In this document: positions 52,955-59,368 of the stretch, one piece after another
How positions within the stretch are numbered: position 1 is the first letter of the stretch
How the letters are laid out: the number at the start of each line of letters is the position of its first letter
DNA from: Neobacillus sp. PS3-40
GTDB lineage: Bacteria > Bacillota > Bacilli > Bacillales > Cytobacillaceae
Length of the DNA: 64,000 bases
Reading direction: 5' to 3'
Assembly: GCF_030915485.1 (NCBI RefSeq)
Contig: NZ_CP133266.1
Location: 1,922,001 to 1,986,000 of the forward strand
Position numbers and translations under genes: made by a program
The notes under the pieces: model-generated
Databases searched by the model: none
Told to the model about the DNA's origin: nothing
The model's input: the letters and a program-made list of their open reading frames with translations, nothing else

Positions 52955-53839
52955 TCACCCTACCTTTTCGATGAAAATCTGATGCAGTGTAGGCTCTTTT
53001 ATTTCTATGCTCTTCAAGTTATAATCATTTTCCAATAAATGTGTAACTGTCGAGATAGCTTCCTTTTCACTATTGGCCTTTATCCTATAAAAATTGTTCA
53101 TTATTTCAAATTGATAATTATTACTAGATAGGAATTTTTCTATATTATGATGAGTCTTTATGAAGAGGTTCTTATATCCATAATTAGCCTGAATGTCATT
53201 TAACTGTCCTTTTAATACCACCCTGCCATTTTTTAATATACATATATTTCGGCAAAATTCTTCTACACTGTCCAAACGGTGGCTTGAAAAAATAATTGTT
53301 TTCTTTGCATCGATGAGTTCTAATATTATTTTCTTTAGAATCTCAGCGTTTAAAGGGTCTAAGCCACTAAAGGGCTCATCAAGAATAATAAAATCGGGAT
53401 TATGTAATAGTGTTGCAATAATCTGGATTTTTTGTTGATTTCCTTTTGACAATTCTTCAGCCTTTTTATCTTTATACTCGATTACTTGTAATTTTTCCAT
53501 CCAATAAACAAGCTGACTATTTATCTCTTTCTTTGTTAATCCCTCTAATTCTCCGAAATAGCGTAGCTGATCAATAACTTTTGATTTAGCATAAAGGCCT
53601 CTCTCTTCTGGTAAATAACCAATTTTTACTTCTCTTTTACTTAATGGGGTTCCATTCCAGATAATTTGGCCATCGTCTGGTTTCAACAATCCTAATAACA
53701 TTCTTAATGTGGTGGTTTTCCCAGCACCATTTTGTCCTAATAGGCCCAAGACCCCACCAGTATCTATAGAAAAATTTAAATTTTCGATTGCATAAACACC
53801 ATTAAAGGATTTGTATAGGTTTTCTACTACTAATGACAT
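52955..53839 (-). CDS. ABC transporter ATPase (NatA-like)
   Basis: 294 residues, start behind AAAGGGG. Walker A GLLGQNGAGKTTTLRMLLG, signature ELSKGNQQKIQ, Walker B FIILDEPFSGLDPLNAEIL and the H-loop IFSSHRLD are all present, with a DUF4162-type C-terminal domain. It forms the energy part of the exporter with the next gene. It is divergent from the LuxR-type regulator; the ~130-base gap between them is the likely control region. Confidence 0.92.
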   Translation of the reverse strand: MSLVVENLYKSFNGVYAIENLNFSIDTGGVLGLLGQNGAGKTTTLRMLLGLLKPDDGQIIWNGTPLSKREVKIGYLPEERGLYAKSKVIDQLRYFGELEGLTKKEINSQLVYWMEKLQVIEYKDKKAEELSKGNQQKIQIIATLLHNPDFIILDEPFSGLDPLNAEILKKIILELIDAKKTIIFSSHRLDSVEEFCRNICILKNGRVVLKGQLNDIQANYGYKNLFIKTHHNIEKFLSSNNYQFEIMNNFYRIKANSEKEAISTVTHLLENDYNLKSIEIKEPTLHQIFIEKVG

Positions 53840-53972
53840 ATATCTAGCCCCTTTACAATTTATGTGAAAATTAACAAGAAATTCGTCAGATGATATTTAC
53901 AAAAAAGGAAAAATTGTCTAATATTAAAAAAGATAATATTTCCAAATTTATTAGAAGAATAGGAGAATTCGA

Positions 53973-54611
53973 ATGATAAACCTCCCGGTAACAATAACCT
54001 TGTTAAGTGAACAAGAAATTCTTCTACAAGGATTAAAAGAATCTTTATCCAAGTACCATAAGGAGATTGACGTAGTATTATTAAGCTACAAATCTCTATT
54101 TAAGAAGGAAGACATTAGAGACATTACAATCATCGATATCGATTATTTAATCTTCTCAAATCGGACTAAACTTCATAACATTATCCTTGAACTTAAGAGG
54201 CAATGTCCTAATGCACCCTTAATTCTTTATTCCACTTATCCTTGCCACCCTATGTCAGCTGAAAAGTTTTTTTCAGTCGGGGTGAATGCAATCGTTCTAA
54301 AAAAGGATCCCGTTGACAAACTTTATAGTGTCTTATCGTTACTATCTATTCAAAATGATCTGGTTTTAAAAGAAAAGAATACTAAAAATTCAATCTTTGA
54401 TCTTACAGAAAAAGAGATTGTTATCCTCCAGAAAATTGCCGATGGCTTTAAAAATAAGGATATCGCAAGGCTAATGAATTTAAGTATAAGTTCTGTTGAG
54501 TCATATATTGCTAGAATATTTGAGAAACTAGAAGTAAACTCTCGAATGCAAGCAGTAGTAAAAGGAATTTACTACCACTTTATTGACATTGACGCAGTTA
54601 ACTATCAATAA
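53973..54611 (+). CDS. LuxR/NarL-type response regulator
   Basis: 212 residues, start behind AGGAGAA. Residues ~5-120 resemble a receiver domain (ITLLSEQEILLQGLKESL, then TIIDIDYLIF with a candidate phospho-Asp, and the final strand NAIVLKKD with the conserved Lys). Residues ~145-205 are a LuxR HTH (LTEKEIVILQKIADGFKNKD, IARLMNLSISSVESYIARIF). No histidine kinase is adjacent, so the receiver may be phosphorylated from elsewhere or act unphosphorylated. It is the only regulator in the locus. It lies divergent from the exporter and tail to tail, one base apart, with the dehydrogenase. Confidence 0.88.
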   Translation: MINLPVTITLLSEQEILLQGLKESLSKYHKEIDVVLLSYKSLFKKEDIRDITIIDIDYLIFSNRTKLHNIILELKRQCPNAPLILYSTYPCHPMSAEKFFSVGVNAIVLKKDPVDKLYSVLSLLSIQNDLVLKEKNTKNSIFDLTEKEIVILQKIADGFKNKDIARLMNLSISSVESYIARIFEKLEVNSRMQAVVKGIYYHFIDIDAVNYQ

Positions 54612-54612
54612 A

Positions 54613-55356
54613 TCAAATTGAAGTCCAGCCTCCATCGACTACTAAATTGTGCCCTGTAATCATATTATTTTCACTGGAAGACAGGAAGATGGCAGCGTTA
54701 GCAACATCGATAGGCATTGCATACCTTCTTAAGGGTATCCTTGATAGATTCTCATTTTTAAACGATAGACTATATAGTAATTCTTTGTTTTTATCAGATT
54801 GTACAAATGTAGGAGATACACAGTTTACGCGAATTCCATACTTGGCCCATTCAATGGAAAGAGCGTTTGTAAGATTGATTAACCCTGCTTTACTAGCACA
54901 GTATGGGGCTCGATTTTCACTGCCAACTATTCCATGCTGCGAAGCGATATTGACGATAGACCCACACTTTTGTTTGATCATAAGTGGTGCTATCGCTTGG
55001 CTCATAAAGAATGTTCCTCGTAAGTTTGTATCTACGATTTGATCCCATATCTCTGGAGTAACCTGTAGTGCTGAATTTAGGCTATTCACACCAGCATTAT
55101 TTATTAAGATATCAATGACTGGAAAGGTTACTGAGAAGGATTCTACCCCGTCCTTAATCGCACTAATATCTCTAATATCGATTACTGTTGGCATCACTTG
55201 TACTTTATACTCTAAACTGATTGTAGAAGTCAGCTCATTTAACTGTTTTGAATTTTGATATAAATCGATTAAAACTAGATTGGCACCTCTCCTTGCAAAT
55301 TCCTTGGCAATCACTCGGCCAATCTGGCCCGTCGCTCCTGTTATTACTACATTCAT
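54613..55356 (-). CDS. SDR-family dehydrogenase, proposed C-terminal Thr oxidase of the RiPP pathway
   Basis: 247 residues, a complete classical short-chain dehydrogenase: NAD(P)-binding VVITGATGQIGRVIA, structural INNAGVN, catalytic Ser in SIVNIASQHG, and Tyr/Lys in YCASKAG; C-terminal NMITGHNLVVDGGW. In daptide biosynthesis a dehydrogenase oxidises the side-chain alcohol of the C-terminal Thr, and the beta-keto acid then loses CO2. I propose this enzyme for that step because it is the last gene of the peptide operon, 16 bases after the M50 protease. The characterised daptide enzyme may belong to another dehydrogenase fold, so this is inference by role. Confidence 0.85.
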   Translation of the reverse strand: MNVVITGATGQIGRVIAKEFARRGANLVLIDLYQNSKQLNELTSTISLEYKVQVMPTVIDIRDISAIKDGVESFSVTFPVIDILINNAGVNSLNSALQVTPEIWDQIVDTNLRGTFFMSQAIAPLMIKQKCGSIVNIASQHGIVGSENRAPYCASKAGLINLTNALSIEWAKYGIRVNCVSPTFVQSDKNKELLYSLSFKNENLSRIPLRRYAMPIDVANAAIFLSSSENNMITGHNLVVDGGWTSI

Positions 55357-55372
55357 AGCAATCTCTCATTTC

Positions 55373-56524
55373 TTATGTGGTTTGACTAGACAAAAGTGTT
55401 AATTTCTCATTTAGAAATAAAATATATGATCTTACTGTTCTGATAAAATGAATGAAAACCATTAATACCAATATGATGAGCACCAAGATACTTGTAAACC
55501 CATTATATTTTCCTATTAATTGGATTAAAAAATATAGGGAATTCCCCCAAAATAGAAGAGTGAATAACGTCGAGGTAATACCGTATAGTTTGAACACCTT
55601 AATTTCAAAATCTGAAAAAGAATGATTAATCACTTTGTATTTAGGAATGAATGAACTTAACAGGAACTGAAACGATTTATCCCTTAGGTTCGTTATTCCA
55701 GTTAAATACGTCAGTATCCAATACCCATCAAGCTTTACTAACGGAATCAGATTAATAATGATTAAACCTATATTTAAAACGATATAATACATCAGAATAT
55801 TCTGGTGTATGCTTAGTTTTTCAAGTATATATTGGGAAATTACAGCAATACTTACAAGAATAATCTGACTTATAATCCCTGCTAACGAAACGAGTATCTT
55901 GTCTTTTCTGCTTTTAAAGGTGTATATTGAACTGACATTGCAATATAATGCGAATTGAAAGTAAAACAACATGAAGCCTATTTCTTTAACCTTTCCACCT
56001 AAAAAATGACAAGTGATAGCATGCGAAAACTCGTGTATGACTAGTGTAAAAACCATCATAATATATAGAATGACCAAATTCTTTACATTTAAAGAGTCCA
56101 TAGAAATATTAAGGAGCCAATGAGAACGAAACATTCCCATGATAAAAAAACCAGTAATCACAAAAACGCCTAAAAAAGTGAGGACAATTTTATTAAAAAG
56201 AAAATGAATAAAGGGGGACAAAAGGTTAAGGGTCCTCTCGGGATTAAAAAATAAAATTGGGATTCTGGTTAAGTCTCTCTTCTTCTGTACAATCAGATTG
56301 CTGTAATCATGTTGTAAAAACCCTAATTCTTTAAATTTTTCTTCCAAAAAGGTTTGTTGTTCAGGAGTTAAATATTCATCAAAAGGATGAGAATGATGAT
56401 TAAGGTATAAATAAAAGTTTCTCTCCCTGCTGCCAAGTTTTATATGTTTTTTTGTGATATTGTTATAAAGGATATATTCATGTTCACTTATTTCTGAAAT
56501 TTCAACATGTTTTGGGACCGGCAT
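55373..56524 (-). CDS. M50-type intramembrane metalloprotease, probable leader peptidase
   Basis: 383 residues behind AGGAGAG. Residues ~1-85 are soluble and may be a PqqD/RRE-like winged-helix (YILYNNITKKHIKLGSRERN, LEEKFKELGFL). Then about eight membrane segments. The zinc motif HEFSH lies in VIHEFSHAITCHFLGGKVKE, and the third ligand in LVKLDGYWIL. Relatives occur in RiPP loci (including YydH-like proteins and daptide MpaP), where they cut the leader or degrade regulators at the membrane. It lies directly after the precursor genes. Confidence 0.9.
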   Translation of the reverse strand: MPVPKHVEISEISEHEYILYNNITKKHIKLGSRERNFYLYLNHHSHPFDEYLTPEQQTFLEEKFKELGFLQHDYSNLIVQKKRDLTRIPILFFNPERTLNLLSPFIHFLFNKIVLTFLGVFVITGFFIMGMFRSHWLLNISMDSLNVKNLVILYIMMVFTLVIHEFSHAITCHFLGGKVKEIGFMLFYFQFALYCNVSSIYTFKSRKDKILVSLAGIISQIILVSIAVISQYILEKLSIHQNILMYYIVLNIGLIIINLIPLVKLDGYWILTYLTGITNLRDKSFQFLLSSFIPKYKVINHSFSDFEIKVFKLYGITSTLFTLLFWGNSLYFLIQLIGKYNGFTSILVLIILVLMVFIHFIRTVRSYILFLNEKLTLLSSQTT

Positions 56525-56554
56525 AGTTTATCTCTCTCCTAAAAATTATTAAGA

Positions 56555-56591
56555 GAGAATTATTCAACCCTTAGAGGACTGAATAATTCTC
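56555..56591 (-). terminator. 12-bp perfect hairpin between precursor genes and the protease gene (attenuator candidate)
   Basis: Arms GAGAATTATTCA / TGAATAATTCTC with a 13-base loop, followed on the minus strand by TCTTAATAATTTTTAGG. The T-tract is weak, so it may only partly stop transcription, or protect the 3' end of the precursor message. It would allow more peptide than enzyme to be made. Confidence 0.65.
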
Positions 56592-56608
56592 ATTTCCACT
56601 ATTGATTA

Positions 56609-56767
56609 TTAGGTTAAACCACCGATAAGAATACCCAATCCAATAGCACCAATAATCGCGCCACCAGTCGCAAGACCATCTAAAAACCCATCTCTAAATG
56701 AACCTGGAGCCAATACTTCTTCTAAATTTTCAAAGTTTAATTTTAAATCTATCTTTTCATTTTTCAA
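56609..56767 (-). CDS. RiPP precursor peptide A, daptide-like (52 residues)
   Basis: TTG start seven bases after AAAGGAG; too short for usual gene callers. The leader is about residues 1-20 (MKNEKIDLKLNFENLEEVLA). The hydrophobic core is rich in Gly/Ala/Ile (DGFLDGLATGGAIIGAIGLG) and ends in Thr (IGGLT). The FENLEE motif matches FEDLEE in precursor B at the same place, as expected for a leader recognised by one enzyme set. Cores that form membrane-active helices and end in Thr are the hallmark of daptide precursors. Its helix would carry few charges. The cleavage site is not determined; a cut near APG is plausible. Confidence 0.82.
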   Translation of the reverse strand: MKNEKIDLKLNFENLEEVLAPGSFRDGFLDGLATGGAIIGAIGLGILIGGLT

Positions 56768-56805
56768 ATCAAACACTCCTTTTTTTAAAGTAAGATTTAT
56801 TACTT

Positions 56806-56976
56806 TTATGTAGCGACGATAAGGTAACCAATATATACGCCGCCGCCAACAATACCAATTCCTGTTACAAAACCAGCTACATAACCCCAGTTAATCGGAT
56901 TTACAGCTTCTTCAAGGTCTTCAAATTGTAACCCCATAGGAATCACATTTGATTTTAACTCCAATGCATTTTCCAT
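56806..56976 (-). CDS. RiPP precursor peptide B, daptide-like (56 residues)
   Basis: ATG start seven bases after GGGAGGTG. Leader about residues 1-26 (LELKSNVIPMGLQFEDLEEA). The core begins near NPINWGYV and continues AGFVTGIGIVGGGVYIGYLI, ending in VAT with the invariant C-terminal Thr. It is a clear paralogue of the decayed copy at 57018-57188 and shares the leader motif FE(D/N)LEE with peptide A. Length, hydrophobic Gly-rich core and terminal Thr fit the daptide class; no Cys or Ser/Thr-rich core is present, so a lantibiotic is unlikely. Confidence 0.85.
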   Translation of the reverse strand: MENALELKSNVIPMGLQFEDLEEAVNPINWGYVAGFVTGIGIVGGGVYIGYLIVAT

Positions 56977-57017
56977 ATCTTTCACCTCCCTTCAATACTA
57001 TAAAAAGGATTATCTCA

Positions 57018-57188
57018 TTATGGAGCAATGAAAAGGTAGCCAACATATACGCCACCAATAACAAGACCGACTCCTTTTACAAAACCAGTTACATAGCTCC
57101 AGATAATTCAATTTACAGCTTCTTTATGGCCCTCAAATTGTAATTCCATAGGAATCACGTTTAACTCTAACCGCAATACGTTTTCCGT
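57018..57188 (-). pseudogene. Decayed third precursor gene
   Basis: Exactly the same length as precursor B (171 bases) and aligned to it without gaps. The start ATG is now ACG, an in-frame TGA replaces the Pro codon of AVNP, and the last codon before the stop is CCA (Pro) instead of ACA (Thr). The core remains recognisable (WSYVTGFVKGVGLVIGGVYV). Loss of the terminal Thr would itself remove the modification site, so this copy has lost function in three independent ways. Confidence 0.85.
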
Positions 57189-57226
57189 TTTTCACCTTTT
57201 TCCAATCATATCAATCTAGGATCAAC

Positions 57227-58540
57227 CTAAGTGAAGTTCCTTAAAGTCCTTTCTAGTGTGTAAATCATTTTATCCAGTTCCTTTTTTTCTGTAATAAGCG
57301 GCGGGAAAAGGGACAGGCCACATGTTAATGGTGGGCTGTAGAAAGGATATGCAATAAGGCCTCTCTTCTTTAATATGCTCATCACTGAATTTAAGCTGGA
57401 TGCGGAAATAGGTTCATTGCCATAGGATCTCAATTCAATTCCAGTCATAAACCCTATTCCCCTTACCTGTGAAACAATAGGTAGGACATGAAGAACCTCC
57501 TTAAGCCTTTCAATAAAGTAAGTTCCCTTTTCTTTCACATTCTCAAGGAAATTATCTTTCATTAACACTTCTAAGGTGGCTAAACCCGCAGAACACGCTA
57601 AAGGATTACCATTCTGAGTAGACAGATGTTCTATATGGGTATCCGAATTCACATAAGTCCTGAAAATTTCTTCACTGATAACCACAGCACCTAACGGAAG
57701 ATAACCACTATTTATCCCTTTAGAAAGACAAAGAATATCAGGTGTTATTCCAAAATGCTCAAAGGCAAACATTTTACCAGTTCTGCCAAATCCAGTGGCG
57801 ACTTCATCAAAAACTAGCAGCACGTTGTAAACCTCACATAGGCTTTGTACCTTTTGCAGATAGGATGCTGGTATAGGAATGATTCCTCCTGAACCAACAA
57901 TTGGTTCTAATATGATAGCAGCTAGTCTTTCATGATTGTTCAAGAAGAAAGCTTCTACCTGGTTCTCGTAATTTCTGATCTGATTTTCATTCTCTTGGTG
58001 ATATGGGGTATGTAAAAAGTGAAAACCTGAAACGACCGGATGGTAATCCTTCGTTAACTCTCTATCAATACCACTTGCAGACATACCTCCGAAATAGGTT
58101 CCGTGATAGGAATGGTCTAAGACAGCAATCTCTTTTTTTAATGGGTATCCACTCAATGAATAAAATTGTCTGACGATCTTGATTGCCAACTCAACGGATT
58201 CAGAACCGGTACATGTATACAACACTTTATTTAAATGAGTCGGAACTAAATTCAATAATTTTCTTGCCAGGTTGGTCGATGTTTCATTCTGATGCTCCCC
58301 TAAATGAACAAATGGGATTTTATGCAATTGTCGTAGTATATACTCATTTATGAGTGGATGATTGTACCCCAATGAAACATTCCACAGTCCGCTTATTCCA
58401 TCCATGTAAATTCGTCCCATACGGTCTTTAATGTATATCCCATTACCTTCTACAATTTCAACAAATTCCTCGCCCTTATTTATTGGGTTTAAAGGATGGA
58501 TTAAGGGATAATCCCTCATCGTTGTCATTCCAGTTGACAT
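57227..58540 (-). CDS. Class-III PLP aminotransferase, proposed daptide aminotransferase
   Basis: 437 residues behind GAGGTG, nine bases from the upstream methyltransferase gene's end. Class-III signatures: GLWNVSLGYNHP, TGSESVELAIKI, YHGTYFGGMSASG, LVFDEVATGFGRTGKMFAFE and the PLP Lys in LCLSKGINSGYLPLGAVV. Relatives include omega-amino acid and DAPA aminotransferases. In daptides an aminotransferase turns the C-terminal ketone left after Thr oxidation and decarboxylation into an amine. An enzyme that acts on small ketones or semialdehydes suits that step. No biotin or other amino acid pathway gene is near, which favours the RiPP role. Confidence 0.88.
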   Translation of the reverse strand: MSTGMTTMRDYPLIHPLNPINKGEEFVEIVEGNGIYIKDRMGRIYMDGISGLWNVSLGYNHPLINEYILRQLHKIPFVHLGEHQNETSTNLARKLLNLVPTHLNKVLYTCTGSESVELAIKIVRQFYSLSGYPLKKEIAVLDHSYHGTYFGGMSASGIDRELTKDYHPVVSGFHFLHTPYHQENENQIRNYENQVEAFFLNNHERLAAIILEPIVGSGGIIPIPASYLQKVQSLCEVYNVLLVFDEVATGFGRTGKMFAFEHFGITPDILCLSKGINSGYLPLGAVVISEEIFRTYVNSDTHIEHLSTQNGNPLACSAGLATLEVLMKDNFLENVKEKGTYFIERLKEVLHVLPIVSQVRGIGFMTGIELRSYGNEPISASSLNSVMSILKKRGLIAYPFYSPPLTCGLSLFPPLITEKKELDKMIYTLERTLRNFT

Positions 58541-58549
58541 AAAAACACC

Positions 58550-59368
58550 TCAGTTAGTTCGTTCTAGGGTAACAAATCGAATTCGGTTATCACCGTCACT
58601 TTGTGTTTTGGTATTGATGATTTTAAACTTAGACCTTTTGATCGCCGCTGAAATCTCCTTGTCAGTTAATAACCTTTTAACGGTATAACCTAAATTCCTT
58701 GTGGTCTTATTATCAGCGTCGATGCTTTCCCCATAGAAATTCACATAGGATTTCATCTCTGTATATACTTTTTTTTCTGTATAGATCACAAACTGCTTAT
58801 TCCCTTGTGTTTGCTCGGTATAAATATTAATCGGTTCAATATGATAGGATTTGCCTGGTAGGGGCGACGTAACGGAATAGTCGAAGATAAACCTTCCACC
58901 TACTTCTAAATGTCTATAGACATTCTCTAGCAATTGATCGATTTCATCATCGGTATCAAGCAGGCAGATGCTTGTTGCTCCCAAAATAATTAAGCCATAC
59001 TTCTGATCATGTTGAAAGTTAACCATGTTATCAATACATACCGATATGTTTTCCTTAACAGTAGCATCCATAGAACTGATTTTCTTTTCAAGTACATTGA
59101 GCATGGATGGAGATAAGTCAAGACCGGATATTCGATATCCTCTTTTCGCAAATTCTAACAACAGTCTGCCGCTTCCACAGGCTAGCTCTAGGATGGCTGA
59201 TTTCGTTTCTTCCGCATTATGAAGGTAATAGTCAATGTCATATAAAATCTGACCGGTGATTTTATCATAAAAATTGGCGAAGTACCCATCATACAAATCC
59301 ATCTCATTCGACGTTACATTCAGTTTCATCAATTTCTGAAACATTCCGAAAAAATTATGCTCACTCAT
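58550..59368 (-). CDS. SAM-dependent methyltransferase, proposed C-terminal N-methyltransferase
   Basis: 272 residues. Its ATG overlaps the preceding gene's stop (ATGA), so translation is coupled. Class-I Rossmann motifs: ILELACGSGRLLLEFAKRGY (motif I), ISGLDLSPSML (motif II), LIILGATSICLLDTDDEI (motif IV region) and VGGRFIFDYSV. In daptides the new C-terminal amine is dimethylated by such an enzyme, giving N2,N2-dimethyl-1,2-propanediamine. The order Cys-cluster protein, methyltransferase, aminotransferase, precursors is compact and on one strand. Confidence 0.88.
   Translation of the reverse strand: MSEHNFFGMFQKLMKLNVTSNEMDLYDGYFANFYDKITGQILYDIDYYLHNAEETKSAILELACGSGRLLLEFAKRGYRISGLDLSPSMLNVLEKKISSMDATVKENISVCIDNMVNFQHDQKYGLIILGATSICLLDTDDEIDQLLENVYRHLEVGGRFIFDYSVTSPLPGKSYHIEPINIYTEQTQGNKQFVIYTEKKVYTEMKSYVNFYGESIDADNKTTRNLGYTVKRLLTDKEISAAIKRSKFKIINTKTQSDGDNRIRFVTLERTN

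Noticed and set aside
53973-54611. Quorum-sensing LuxR with autoinducer-binding domain
   Set aside because: The N-terminal half has the receiver-like strand pattern and candidate phospho-Asp, not the autoinducer-binding motifs.
56609-57188. Lantibiotic, sactipeptide or circular bacteriocin precursors
   Set aside because: Cores have no Cys, there is no LanM/LanB/C, radical SAM active site or DUF95 circularisation gene; the terminal Thr and the enzyme set fit daptides better.
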